Source: Deltaproteobacteria bacterium
Lineage (GTDB): Bacteria; Desulfobacterota; Desulfobacteria; Desulfobacterales; Desulfosalsimonadaceae
Assembly: GCA_024280875.1 (NCBI GenBank)
Contig: JAJRPH010000014.1
Span: forward strand, 1-23,350
Length of the DNA stretch: 23,350 bases
Direction of reading: 5' to 3'
In this document: one piece after another, positions 9,039-16,973 of the stretch
Position numbering within the stretch: the stretch's first letter is position 1
Layout of the letters: every line of letters starts with the position of its first letter
Translations under genes and position numbers: made by a program
Notes under the pieces: generated by a model
Databases searched by the model: none
Told to the model about the DNA's origin: nothing
The model's input: the letters and a program-made list of their open reading frames with translations, nothing else

Positions 9039-9200
9039 GATGGCTTCGTAAAAAGTCCAAATTCTGTGTTGCGCTTCATCCTTCGTTTCTTCATGGTACG
9101 CTAAGTACTAATCATCACTCAGGATTTGCGCGCCTTGCCAATTTTTATGAGATTGGTGGAGCTTTTTTCTTTGCCATCGGAATCTGACTTTTTACGAGTT
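9039..9200. repeat. Palindromic element, copy 1 (GGCTTCGTAAAAAGTC family)
   Basis: The 162-bp element starts GATGGCTTCGTAAAAAGTCC and ends GACTTTTTACGAG; the ends are inverted repeats (CTTCGTAAAAAGTC against CTCGTAAAAAGTC). The interior is nearly identical to the copy at 17917-18061, including GTTGCGC, CATGGTACGCTAAGTAC and GGATTTGCGCGCCTT. This copy keeps an internal CCAAT...ATTGG hairpin that the other lacks. No coding capacity. It is probably a non-autonomous mobile repeat (MITE-like). Confidence 0.8.
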
Positions 9201-9318
9201 AGTCATGATTGATATATTCACGTTTGTCCCAAGCCGCCCTAAACGGCCAGTGACTTTTGAAATTCTGGTTCAGATCGGTAGGCTTTTTCGGGTGCAATTC
9301 TAAGACAATAATGCTCAA
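9199..9318 (-). other. Doubtful 39-codon ORF, possibly a gene remnant
   Basis: A minus-strand frame starting at a TTG (9318) reads through LELHPKKPTDLNQNF and WPFRAAWDKREYINHD to a TAA that lies at the edge of the palindromic element. It has no ribosome-binding site and is preceded by an in-frame stop. The mixed, non-low-complexity composition could mean a decayed gene whose 3' end was cut when the element inserted. It could equally be chance. Confidence 0.15.
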
Positions 9319-9353
9319 TCAATGCTATGCGGGTTTAACAATCTTTATTGTAA

Positions 9354-9388
9354 ATTTTGATGTGATAATTTTGATGTGATAATTTTGA
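9354..9388 (+). repeat. 14-bp tandem repeat ahead of the HD gene
   Basis: ATTTTGATGTGATA occurs twice head to tail (9354-9367, 9368-9381), followed by half a third copy, ATTTTGA. It ends 8 bases before the likely ATG of the HD gene. It could be replication slippage or a tandem operator. Confidence 0.75.
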
Positions 9389-9396
9389 ATAGGCCA

Positions 9397-10161
9397 ATGA
9401 AAGCGATTTATAATAAAATTCAGTGTCATGCAATTGAATCTGCATCTCGTTACCCTTTAGCAGATTTTTATCAGGACTATTCGGATCAGGCTGATTTTTC
9501 TTTGCAATTTTTTTCAACCGATCCGGTGATTTGTGAATTGTATGATTATATATCTGAAAATATTGAAGATGATTTTGGTCATGGGTTGGATCATGTTCGG
9601 AAAGTGGCCCATGATGCCGGAACTTTGGCAATTATCGAAGGGCAGAGAATAGAAGGTGACGGATTTAGCAGTGAGTTAAAGCATCGGGTACGCATGGCCC
9701 AGTGTGCCGGTCTGTTGCATGATATCAAGCGCAAACATAAAAACCACGCAAAAGAAGGGGCGATTTTTTCAGAAAAAGTGCTTGGGCAATATTCTTTTTC
9801 TGATGATGATATTACCGATATCTGTCTGGCAATTGAAAACCACGAGGCTTTTGGAGATATCAAGGTGTGCCGAACCCCGGCGGGCGAACTTCTTTCAGAT
9901 TGTCTCTATGATGCGGATAAATTTCGGTGGGGAACTGAAAATTTTACACATACCTTATGGGCGATGGTCTCTTATGCCAATATCCCCATCAAAAAATTCA
10001 TGGCATTATATCCGAAAGGGGTCTCCTTTTTGGAAAAAATCAAGGATACTTTCCGCACTCCCACCGGACGGAAGTACGGACCTCAATTTATTGATCTCGG
10101 ACTTTGTGTCGGCGAAGATATCTATCAATTCATTCAATCCGAATTTGCCGAATATTTATAA
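9397..10161 (+). CDS. HD-domain metal-dependent phosphohydrolase
   Basis: A 254-residue cytoplasmic protein. I place the start at the ATG at 9397; an in-frame GTG at 9376 would add seven residues but lies inside the tandem repeat. The HD signature is intact (numbering from 9397): H66 in GHGLDHVRKV, H108-D109 in LLHDIKRK, a conserved HE pair in AIENHEAF, and D174 in YDADKFRWG. HD proteins of this type hydrolyse phosphoester bonds of nucleotides or small phosphorylated metabolites; the substrate is unknown. Spacing between motifs fits PF01966 and not the HD-GYP subclass. It converges on minE, with an AT-only hairpin across its stop codon. No operon partner is seen. Confidence 0.85.
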   Translation: MKAIYNKIQCHAIESASRYPLADFYQDYSDQADFSLQFFSTDPVICELYDYISENIEDDFGHGLDHVRKVAHDAGTLAIIEGQRIEGDGFSSELKHRVRMAQCAGLLHDIKRKHKNHAKEGAIFSEKVLGQYSFSDDDITDICLAIENHEAFGDIKVCRTPAGELLSDCLYDADKFRWGTENFTHTLWAMVSYANIPIKKFMALYPKGVSFLEKIKDTFRTPTGRKYGPQFIDLGLCVGEDIYQFIQSEFAEYL

Positions 10162-10182
10162 ATTTTTCCGAAAATTTATAAA
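10155..10182. terminator. AT-only hairpin between HD gene and minE
   Basis: A perfect 12-bp stem (TTTATAAATTTT against AAAATTTATAAA) around TCCG overlaps the HD gene stop and lies 16 bases beyond the minE stop. Its position suggests a shared bidirectional terminator, though A/T stems are weak. Confidence 0.4.
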
Positions 10183-10198
10183 AAAATAACCTGTCTTT

Positions 10199-10480
10199 TT
10201 ATGCCGCCGGAATTCCTCGTTGCCTGTGGGCCGAAAGAATCGGCGTATTGAAAATCAGCGCGGAGCTTTCTTCTGACCGTTGAATATCAATTTTGATTGA
10301 TTCCGTATCAATTTCAAAGTATCGCGATATAACTTCCACCAAGTCTCTTTGAAGATTTCCCAGCGTATCTGTTTTAATTTCAAGCTTATCCGTCAGCAGT
10401 GCAAATTTAAGCCGTTTTTTGGCAATATCCTTGCTGTTGCCTTTATTCATCAATTTTTTCAGCAGTGTGTTGAAATTCAT
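10199..10480 (-). CDS. minE: Cell division topological specificity factor MinE
   Basis: A 93-residue protein of normal MinE length. The N-terminal region (FNTLLKKLMNKGNSKDIAKKRLK) contains the amphipathic membrane-binding and MinD-stimulating helix; KKRLKFALLTD matches the conserved anti-MinCD segment. The C-terminal dimer domain includes LQRDLVEVISRYFEID and the IDIQR strand. MinE triggers ATP hydrolysis by MinD and drives the pole-to-pole pattern that keeps MinC away from midcell. It begins 9 bases after the minD stop, with AAGGAT as ribosome-binding site, so it is translated from the minCDE message. Confidence 0.96.
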   Translation of the reverse strand: MNFNTLLKKLMNKGNSKDIAKKRLKFALLTDKLEIKTDTLGNLQRDLVEVISRYFEIDTESIKIDIQRSEESSALIFNTPILSAHRQRGIPAA

Positions 10481-10489
10481 GGGTGATCC

Positions 10490-11290
10490 TTAATTTTTCC
10501 GGCTGAATCTTGAGCCGAGTTTTTTCCAGAAACTTTTTTTATCCATGGGATTTTCAATGGGAAGATCGGGATGTCCATCAAGCCGCAAAGCAATACGTTG
10601 CAGGGCCATTCCGGCTTTGGATTCTTCCTGTAAAATCAGAGGTGTCCCGGTGTTTGTGGATACAACGACCCGGTCATCCATCTCAATGAGTCCGATCAAA
10701 TCAATCGCAAGGACTTCAACAACGTCTTCGTGACTCAGCATATCACCGTTTTTTACCATTTCGGGAACAATTCGGTTAACGATCAGTTTGGGTGTGATGG
10801 ACTGGGCATAGAGCAGGCCGATAATTCTGTCAGCATCCCTGACAGCAGACACTTCGGGTGTGCAGACCACTATGGCCTCATCGGCAGCGGCGATGGAATT
10901 TTTAAACCCCTGTTCGATTCCTGCCGGACAGTCTAAAAGCGTGACATCGAATTCTTTTCTGAGTCTGTTAGTTAGCCAGACCATATTTTCAGGTTTGATG
11001 GCATTTTTGTCATCACTCTGTGAAGCGGGAATAAGGTAAAGATTGTCTATTCGCCGATCCCTGATTGCCGCCTGTTTTATTTTGCAGCGGCCTTTGATAA
11101 TATCGACAATATTAAAGACAATCCGGTTTTCAAGCCCCATGACTACATCCAGGTTTCTGAGACCGATATCCATGTCTACAACAGCGACGCGTTTTCCCTG
11201 CAATGCAAGTGCCGCACCAAGAGAGGCGGATATGGTTGTTTTACCGACGCCCCCTTTTCCTGAAGTTACAACTACGACTTTTCCGTCCAC
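10490..11290 (-). CDS. minD: Septum site-determining ATPase MinD
   Basis: A 266-residue ParA/MinD ATPase. The deviant Walker A motif GKGGVGKTT (residues 11-19, signature K12 and catalytic K17) is followed by VAVVDMDIGLRNLDVVMGLE, a MinD hallmark, and by LLDCPAGIEQGF (Walker B/switch region). The C-terminal amphipathic helix (SFWKKLGSRFSRKN) is the membrane-targeting sequence. ATP-bound MinD dimerises on the membrane, recruits MinC to block FtsZ assembly, and is released by MinE. The start is a GTG with AGAGGTGAAG upstream; no ATG fits better. It lies between minC and minE in the usual order. Confidence 0.97.
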   Translation of the reverse strand: MDGKVVVVTSGKGGVGKTTISASLGAALALQGKRVAVVDMDIGLRNLDVVMGLENRIVFNIVDIIKGRCKIKQAAIRDRRIDNLYLIPASQSDDKNAIKPENMVWLTNRLRKEFDVTLLDCPAGIEQGFKNSIAAADEAIVVCTPEVSAVRDADRIIGLLYAQSITPKLIVNRIVPEMVKNGDMLSHEDVVEVLAIDLIGLIEMDDRVVVSTNTGTPLILQEESKAGMALQRIALRLDGHPDLPIENPMDKKSFWKKLGSRFSRKN

Positions 11291-11348
11291 ACTTCACCTC
11301 TTTGAGCAAAAGATTTGCTGTTTAAAAAATTAACCGGTACCTAAACTG

Positions 11349-12044
11349 TTACCGGACCTCCGGCCAGGCTAACCGCCTGAACGGATTCCCTTTTATATAA
11401 TCATCGACAATGATAGCATTTTCTTCCACGGACGCGAATTCAGGCCGGTCGGCAGATGAGTCGGCCATTCCGGCAGCTACAAACCCGCCGATTTGAATCT
11501 GGGTGGGCTTGAATTCCAGTGCCATGATGATTGCATTTTCGTTGTCCGGCTGTCCAGCCGATGCTTTGCCCTGAAGGCATCCCAGGATAATAATATCCCC
11601 TCCTGCGATAACTTCGGCACCGGGATTTAAATCACCAAGAATGATGAGGTGCTTTTTAGCTTGAATTTTTTGACCGGATCGAACACGCCCGGCAATCAGC
11701 AAACCATCATTTCTGTAATGGTGCCAAGCATTTCCCATATCCTGCTGCCGGATTCTATTTTTATTCACAGAGCGTTTCGGGGGGGTGGGTTTGCTGACAT
11801 GGCCAACCTGAAATTCTGCTTTTAAATAGTTGCCCAGTTCTTCAATTAAGCGGTCATTATTTTCCTGATCATCCTTGCCCGTATCAATTATGATCCTGGC
11901 ATTAATCGCCAGGTGTTTGAGACGTTCAAAAGGTTTGATTAATTCTTTTTTTAACTGTTCAACCGGCAGGTTCGGGTTCACGGCAACCCAGAGACTGTCG
12001 CCAACGCCTTTTATTTTGACCGGTGGATCATCATTGTGATTCAT
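11349..12044 (-). CDS. minC: Septum site-determining protein MinC
   Basis: A 231-residue division inhibitor of typical length. The N-terminal domain (residues ~8-85), which acts against FtsZ, is poorly conserved here, as is usual. A basic linker follows. The C-terminal beta-helical domain (~120-225) is clear: GRVRSGQKI, GDLNPGAEVIAGGDIIILG and LQGKASAGQPDNENAIIMA, the region that binds MinD and forms copolymers with it. It is first in the minCDE operon, 58 bases upstream of minD. The Shine-Dalgarno is weak. A good promoter lies 56-85 bases upstream of the ATG. Confidence 0.94.
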   Translation of the reverse strand: MNHNDDPPVKIKGVGDSLWVAVNPNLPVEQLKKELIKPFERLKHLAINARIIIDTGKDDQENNDRLIEELGNYLKAEFQVGHVSKPTPPKRSVNKNRIRQQDMGNAWHHYRNDGLLIAGRVRSGQKIQAKKHLIILGDLNPGAEVIAGGDIIILGCLQGKASAGQPDNENAIIMALEFKPTQIQIGGFVAAGMADSSADRPEFASVEENAIIVDDYIKGNPFRRLAWPEVR

Positions 12045-12099
12045 TTTGCCGATTTAAGAAAATTTAAGGATTAATTAAATGCCATACATTTAGTATATA

Positions 12100-12129
12100 C
12101 ATATATTAAAAATACAACATATATGTCAA
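12100..12129 (-). promoter_or_regulatory. Sigma70-type promoter for minCDE
   Basis: On the minus strand a perfect -35 box TTGACA (12129-12124) is followed after 18 bases by TATATG (12105-12100). It lies in a very AT-rich gap directly upstream of minC. Confidence 0.6.
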
Positions 12130-12181
12130 GCGAGAAAAAAACAGAAGGTCAAAAAAAATTTTTCGAAGAGAAGATTTGATT

Positions 12182-13879
12182 CTATAACCGCCCATTTCTG
12201 ATAATGGCGATAAAAAGCCATAAACCCATGGCGGCAGATACTGCAATACCAGTAAATCCCAAAAAGGACATACCGAAAACAAAAGGCGGAGTTTTGGCTA
12301 TAATAACAATGGCTGACCCGATGATCAATGCAGCGATGATAATTGCAAAGGCAATACGGTTGCCGGTTTTATTGTTCGCTGATTGAATCGTTTCCAAGCT
12401 GTTATTGTCTATTCTCAAGGAGAGTTTTTGGTCCCTGATCAGGCGTGATATTTCTATCATGTCCGTGGGGAATCTTTTGAAGAATTGAATGAACTCCCCG
12501 GTCAGCGTTTGGATATCATCACTCAGGCGCTGGGGATTTAAACGGTCGATTTTGATCTGTTTGATAAACGGTGTGGCCTGTTCGATCATGTCAAAATCAG
12601 GATCAAGCCGCCGGGCAATCCCCTCGATGGTCCCTAACGCTTTCATCATTAAAAAAATATCTGGTGGAATTCTTAGTTTATGTCGGGAAACAATGTTCAA
12701 AAGATCCTGAAGCAAAAGACCGATATTCAGCTCTTTTAAGGTTTTATGTAAATGATTTCCGATAAAGTCAGCGATTTCCTTTTCCAGGAGCCGGGTGTCC
12801 GGTTTCTTGTCCCAATATGTGATTTTAAGGAGCTGCCGTGTTGCTTTGAATGAATTTTGAAGCACGATACTTTCGATTAAATCAACAAAGTCTTCCTTGG
12901 ACTGCTGGTCTAAAGCGCTGACCTGTCCGAAATCCAGCATGGCAATAACGTTGTTTTCAAGAATAAAAATATTTCCCGAATGGGGGTCTGAATGGAAAAA
13001 ACCATGGTCAAATATTTGTTTTAAAAGAAGATTGGCGCCATTACAAGTAATCTTCTTTTTATCGATTCCTGCTTTTTCGAGGCTTTTAATGTCAGAAACC
13101 TTGGTGCCGTAAATAAATTCCATTGTCAGCACCCGTTTTGAGGTCCGTATCCGATAGACCTCTGGAATATGGATGTTGGGGTCGTCTTTGAAATTCAGCG
13201 CAAAGCGTTCCAGGTGATTGGCTTCAAGATTATAATCAAGTTCCTTGGCAATAATTCGGGTAAATTCTTCAACAATCCGGACCGGTCTGATAAATGATAT
13301 TTCTGCTATATTATTTTCAATCAAAGAGGCCAGATGATACATTATTCCTAAGTCAACAGCGATCAGATTGTCCAGGCCCGGGCGCTGGACTTTGACCGCC
13401 ACCTCGCGCCCGTCCATTAAACGGGCTTTGTGCACCTGACCGATGGACGCAGATGCTATAGGCGTTGGATCAAAAAAATCAAATATTTGATCTATCTCCA
13501 GGCTAAATTCGGATTCGATGATTGCTTTTATTTCAGGGAAATCACATGGGGGCACCATGTCCTGAAGTTTAGATAATTCACTAATAAATTTGACGGAGAC
13601 AAAGTCAGGGCGCATGGACAGAGCCTGGCCCAATTTGATGAATGTGGGCCCGAGTTCCTCAAATGCCATTCGAACCAGTTCGGCGCGGGAATAATTATTT
13701 ATCAGTTCCCGTCGTTTACGGGAAATCAGCTTCCGGCCGACGTTAATGTATTTGCCGATTTTAAATGCGCCCAGAATATCTTCAAAGCCATACTTGAATA
13801 AAATGGTGATGATTTGACGGTAGCGGGCAAAGTGACGGTAGGTAATGCCGGCGGCAGTAATTTTTCGAATACTTAACAT
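12182..13879 (-). CDS. ABC1/AarF/UbiB-family protein kinase-like membrane protein
   Basis: A 565-residue member of the UbiB family, atypical kinases or ATPases that support quinone (ubiquinone or menaquinone) metabolism. Visible motifs are the family-specific KxGQ helix (FIKLGQ, residues 80-85), the Ala-rich nucleotide loop ASASIGQVH (142-150), lysine K163 in VAVKVQRPG, the HSDPHSGN catalytic loop (296-303) and the DFG metal motif (316-318). Two membrane helices near the C-terminus (~507-527 and ~531-560) are typical of bacterial UbiB. It has its own ribosome-binding site (AAGGGA). It is separated from the acyl-CoA dehydrogenase by a strong terminator and from minC by a promoter, so it is probably expressed alone. 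A deltaproteobacterium would use menaquinone, so the name ubiB is avoided. Confidence 0.92.
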   Translation of the reverse strand: MLSIRKITAAGITYRHFARYRQIITILFKYGFEDILGAFKIGKYINVGRKLISRKRRELINNYSRAELVRMAFEELGPTFIKLGQALSMRPDFVSVKFISELSKLQDMVPPCDFPEIKAIIESEFSLEIDQIFDFFDPTPIASASIGQVHKARLMDGREVAVKVQRPGLDNLIAVDLGIMYHLASLIENNIAEISFIRPVRIVEEFTRIIAKELDYNLEANHLERFALNFKDDPNIHIPEVYRIRTSKRVLTMEFIYGTKVSDIKSLEKAGIDKKKITCNGANLLLKQIFDHGFFHSDPHSGNIFILENNVIAMLDFGQVSALDQQSKEDFVDLIESIVLQNSFKATRQLLKITYWDKKPDTRLLEKEIADFIGNHLHKTLKELNIGLLLQDLLNIVSRHKLRIPPDIFLMMKALGTIEGIARRLDPDFDMIEQATPFIKQIKIDRLNPQRLSDDIQTLTGEFIQFFKRFPTDMIEISRLIRDQKLSLRIDNNSLETIQSANNKTGNRIAFAIIIAALIIGSAIVIIAKTPPFVFGMSFLGFTGIAVSAAMGLWLFIAIIRNGRL

Positions 13880-13891
13880 GTATCCCTTAAA

Positions 13892-13920
13892 GGTAATGCC
13901 GAGTGATCTTCGGCATTACC
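13892..13920 (-). terminator. Terminator of the acyl-CoA dehydrogenase gene
   Basis: GGTAATGCCGA and TCGGCATTACC form a perfect 11-bp stem, followed on the minus strand by TTTAAGGG. It lies 38 bases beyond the dehydrogenase stop and just ahead of the UbiB-family start. Confidence 0.75.
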
Positions 13921-13957
13921 CTTATTGACGATAAAAAGAATAAAACGATTCGTTAGT

Positions 13958-15808
13958 TTATATGGCGAATGATGTATCCAGCATGTCAATCGCAGCGCCA
14001 TTGGTTTCTCCAATCGCATTGAATTTACCCATGGTGATGGGAAGAATTGACCGGATGAAAAATTCCGCGGTTTTAATCTGGCCATAGTAGAAGGCAGCGT
14101 TCTTGTCTTTTTCTGCCTTGGCCCGGATTTTGGCAGGGTCATCGCTGCCGGCAAGCTTGATGAGTTTGCCCATGGCAATGGTGGCTCTCCAGAGATGCAT
14201 CCATGCAAAAGTGACATCACCCGTGGTTTCAAGAAACGGATGGGCAAATGCAAATGCGTTTAGGATATTGTCCGACATGGCGGTTTTAGCAAGGTACAGG
14301 GCGGTTTCGCTTAAACGGTTGACCGCAGATTCAAAATTTTCGGTCAGATGGTTGAGTGCGGGAATTTCTTTTGCGTCGGCAATGGTTTTTTGCATGAGAC
14401 TCAGAAAATCAATAAACGGTTTCCCCTTTTTCATCCCCAGTTTTCGTCCCAGAAGATCCATTGCCTGGATTCCGTTGGTCCCTTCATAGATCATGAAAAT
14501 TCTACAGTCCCGCATTAACTGTTCAACCGGGTATTCTTTAATGTAGCCATAGCCACCAAAAATCTGAACTCCGTGACTGGTGACTTCAAGCGCCTTGTCG
14601 GTGATATATCCCTTAATGATGGGAGTCAGTATGGCAGTCAGGTCTTCATATTTTTCTTTTTCCGCCGGATCCGTTGCAAGTTCTTCAAGATCCTGAACAT
14701 AACCGCCGTAATAAATGAGGCTTCTCATGCCGTCGACATAGGCTTTCATGTTCATCAGCTGGCGTCGGACATCCGGATGTTCAATAATCGCCACATCCTT
14801 GGCATCAGGATCCTTTCCGGCAGTCAGGTGTTTGCTCTGAATTCTTTCCCGGGCATAGTTTAATGCATAAATGTATGAAGCGGTTGAAACGGCAAAGCCC
14901 TGGAGTCCGACCAGTTGCCGGGCTTCATTCATCATCAGAAACATGGCCCGCATGCCTTTGTTAGCTTCCCCGATCAGTTCGCCGACGCAGTTGCCTTTGC
15001 CGCCAAGGGTCAGGGAACATGTACAGTTCCCGTGAAGTCCCATTTTTTCCTCAATGCCCGTGCAAACCACATCATTGAATTCGCCGAGGCTGCCATCATC
15101 ATTGACCCGGTATTTGGGTACCAGGAACAGTGAAATCCCCTTTGTTCCCGCAGGTGCGCCTTCAATGCGGGCAAGGACCGGGTGAACAATGTTGTCCACC
15201 ATATTGTGCTCACCTCCGGAAATGAAAATTTTGGATCCGGTAATAGAATAGGTGCCGTCATCATTTTTTTTGGCTGTGGATTCCAGTGCCCCGACATCGG
15301 ATCCGGCATTGGCTTCTGTGAGCAGCATGGTGCCGGACCACTCCCCGGAATATATTTTTTTCAGATACAGTTTTTTCTGCTTTTCCGTGCCGATGGTTTC
15401 AATCATTTTTCCCGCACCGTGGGTCAAACCGTGATAAAGCATGAAGGCCGGGTTGGCGCCGATAAAATATTCATTTGCGGCAAGTGATACTGTTTTGGGC
15501 ATTCCCTGGCCGCCCCATTCCGGGTCATCGACCATGCCGAGCCATTCCCCTTCATTAAACAGCTTAAAAACCCGGTGATATTCTTTTGGGACCCGGACTT
15601 CGCCGTTGTCAAATATACAGCCCTCATCACTGAGTTGCTGGGTGGGCAGTATTTCTTTTATTGCCAGCGTTCGGGCCTCGGAAACGATCATGTCGACTGT
15701 TTTCTTGTTAAAGTCCTGAAACTGCTCGTTTTTTGATAATTCAGCTACTTCCAGCTGCTCATGGAGGACAAAGTCAACATCTCTGCGATCTGCAATCAAT
15801 TGCGCCAT
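13958..15808 (-). CDS. Acyl-CoA dehydrogenase with C-terminal extension
   Basis: A 616-residue FAD flavoenzyme of the long acyl-CoA dehydrogenase subfamily (~600 residues, against ~380 for the short type). It oxidises acyl-CoA to enoyl-CoA in beta-oxidation, passing electrons to ETF. A short N-terminal extension precedes the core. FAD/substrate loops are MLLTEANAGSDVGA (161-174) and ITGSKIFISGGEH (189-201). The catalytic base is E442 in MIYEGTNGIQ, the position used by most family members. The last ~140 residues (to FFIRSILPITMG) match the C-terminal domain PF12806. The start has an AAGGAG ribosome-binding site. The gene stands alone with its own promoter and terminator. Substrate chain length or branching cannot be read from the sequence. 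Confidence 0.94.
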   Translation of the reverse strand: MAQLIADRRDVDFVLHEQLEVAELSKNEQFQDFNKKTVDMIVSEARTLAIKEILPTQQLSDEGCIFDNGEVRVPKEYHRVFKLFNEGEWLGMVDDPEWGGQGMPKTVSLAANEYFIGANPAFMLYHGLTHGAGKMIETIGTEKQKKLYLKKIYSGEWSGTMLLTEANAGSDVGALESTAKKNDDGTYSITGSKIFISGGEHNMVDNIVHPVLARIEGAPAGTKGISLFLVPKYRVNDDGSLGEFNDVVCTGIEEKMGLHGNCTCSLTLGGKGNCVGELIGEANKGMRAMFLMMNEARQLVGLQGFAVSTASYIYALNYARERIQSKHLTAGKDPDAKDVAIIEHPDVRRQLMNMKAYVDGMRSLIYYGGYVQDLEELATDPAEKEKYEDLTAILTPIIKGYITDKALEVTSHGVQIFGGYGYIKEYPVEQLMRDCRIFMIYEGTNGIQAMDLLGRKLGMKKGKPFIDFLSLMQKTIADAKEIPALNHLTENFESAVNRLSETALYLAKTAMSDNILNAFAFAHPFLETTGDVTFAWMHLWRATIAMGKLIKLAGSDDPAKIRAKAEKDKNAAFYYGQIKTAEFFIRSILPITMGKFNAIGETNGAAIDMLDTSFAI

Positions 15809-15880
15809 AATGATACATCTCCTTTTATAAATTTTTTCGTATGGTTTGACGAGAAATAATTTTTATGATTCTGGCAAAAA

Positions 15881-15909
15881 TTTTTAGAATAATCACGAAG
15901 TAAAGTCAA
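15881..15909 (-). promoter_or_regulatory. Promoter candidate for the acyl-CoA dehydrogenase
   Basis: On the minus strand TTGACT (15909-15904) and TAAAAA (15886-15881) are separated by 17 bases, 73 bases before the ATG. The -35 box is good; the -10 box matches four of six. Confidence 0.45.
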
Positions 15910-15962
15910 GGGGCATGAAGGGAATTTGACAGGATTCAGCCGAAGGGATACTTAACTTGACT

Positions 15963-15992
15963 GCGATTGCCGCCGAAAAAAGCGGCAATCGC
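15963..15992 (-). terminator. Terminator of the ferritin-like gene
   Basis: GCGATTGCCGC and GCGGCAATCGC form a perfect 11-bp GC-rich stem with an A/T-rich loop, 9 bases after the ferritin-like stop codon. Confidence 0.7.
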
Positions 15993-16001
15993 ATGGGTCT
16001 A

Positions 16002-16852
16002 TTATTTCAGCCAGTCCTCAATCTCTTCGGCTTCATATGTTTCCTGTTTCAGGGATAAATCCAGGTTGGTTAGCAGTCCCGAATGTTTCTGAGCTTCCGG
16101 ATCCTTTTGAATGTCCGCGTGAAGGTCACGGGTTGACCGGACACTTTCCAGGCTGTTTTTAAGCGCAACGCCGATGGAGGCGGAGGTTGATATGTTGCCT
16201 TTTATTAAACGGGGTTCCAGTCCGTTCTCAGCAACTTCTTCTGCCATATGGGCCAGTTGTTTCATTTTGGTGAATGAAAAATCCATGATTTGCCAGCCGG
16301 AAAGCCTGTTGCCCTGAAAAATCCATGCGTCCCGAATGGCCTGGAGCATCTGGGTATACTTTACTTCCACAATGTTTTGTAGTTTCTCAACAAAGGACTC
16401 CGGCAGTTCATTTTCTTCACCCGGAAGGCTTTGAGCTTGTTCGGGAGAGAGTTTGTCGTGGGTCCGCTGGAATTTTTGGCATGCATTTCCGATTCCCATG
16501 CTTCCCGCTGAAGAACCCGTTTAATATGCGGATCATCCATTAAATCTGCTTCCTTTAAATAATGGGGGATTAATTTGTTTTCATATGCCACATAGGATCT
16601 AAATATGGTTTTTCGGTTTGTCGGATCATAGGGGTAGGGTGCCGGGGTTAAATCCGGTTCGCCGCCCAGGCGTCCGATGATCATTCCCAGCCAGTGCATG
16701 TGCCACATTTCTTCCCTGGTGCGGGATAGCAGGCCGGCACCTATGGTTGAATCTTCCCCTTCAAGATAACTGTGAACCAGATAACGGATAATGGCGGCGT
16801 GTTCATCGGCCAAGTCCCTGTTGAGCATTTTGATGAGTTTTTCATTTTCCAT
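16002..16852 (-). pseudogene. Tandem ferritin-like protein gene with a one-base frameshift
   Basis: Two overlapping minus-strand frames make up one protein. The first (start 16852, AGGAG ribosome-binding site) is a ferritin-like domain with E17 (DEHAAIIRY), E48/H51 (REEMWHMHW), E91 (YENKL) and E120/E122/H124 (WESEMHAK). After HAK it runs into nonsense. The sense continues in the next frame (KFQRTHDKLSPEQ), giving a second four-helix segment: VEVKYTQML, LAHMAEEVAENG and a C-terminal EEIEDWLK. The switch falls at a run of five A on the coding strand (16473-16477). One extra A would restore a 283-residue protein. Such bacterioferritin-like proteins store iron or act as diiron oxidases. This may be a sequencing error or a true lesion; both halves look well conserved, which favours an error or a very recent event. 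Confidence 0.8.
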
Positions 16853-16901
16853 CGATAGCGCTCCTGTGATTTGATCGTTTTAAGATGATCAAAAAAGGAA
16901 A

Positions 16902-16937
16902 TAAAAAAGCCGGAAAACACACTGTGTGGATTCCGGC
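16902..16937 (-). terminator. Intrinsic terminator of the secreted-protein gene
   Basis: GCCGGAA and TTCCGGC enclose an inner CACAC/GTGTG stem. On the minus strand the hairpin is followed by TTTTTTATTT. This is a textbook rho-independent terminator 37 bases after the stop codon at 16974. Confidence 0.85.
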
Positions 16938-16973
16938 AAATTGGGTATTGACGGTGAAAGGATAGTGATTTTA

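Larger units (their letters stand above)
8802..9396. other. Gene-poor divergent gap
   Basis: This gap separates the divergent cyclase and HD-hydrolase genes. The first ~230 bases are AT-rich and hold a possible cyclase promoter. The palindromic element (9039-9200) fills the middle. A weak 39-codon minus-strand ORF (9199-9318) and a 14-bp tandem repeat (9354-9388) follow. I see no convincing protein-coding or structural-RNA gene. Confidence 0.6.

Noticed and set aside
14010..15490. Several antisense ORFs of 60-128 codons across the acyl-CoA dehydrogenase
   Set aside because: All lie opposite a full-length enzyme with intact motifs. They are shadows of its codon bias.
16455..16499. Programmed -1 frameshifting at the ferritin A-run
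   Set aside because: The site reads C AAA AAT in the zero frame, not the X XXY YYZ form, and no downstream pseudoknot is evident. A one-base indel in a homopolymer is simpler.
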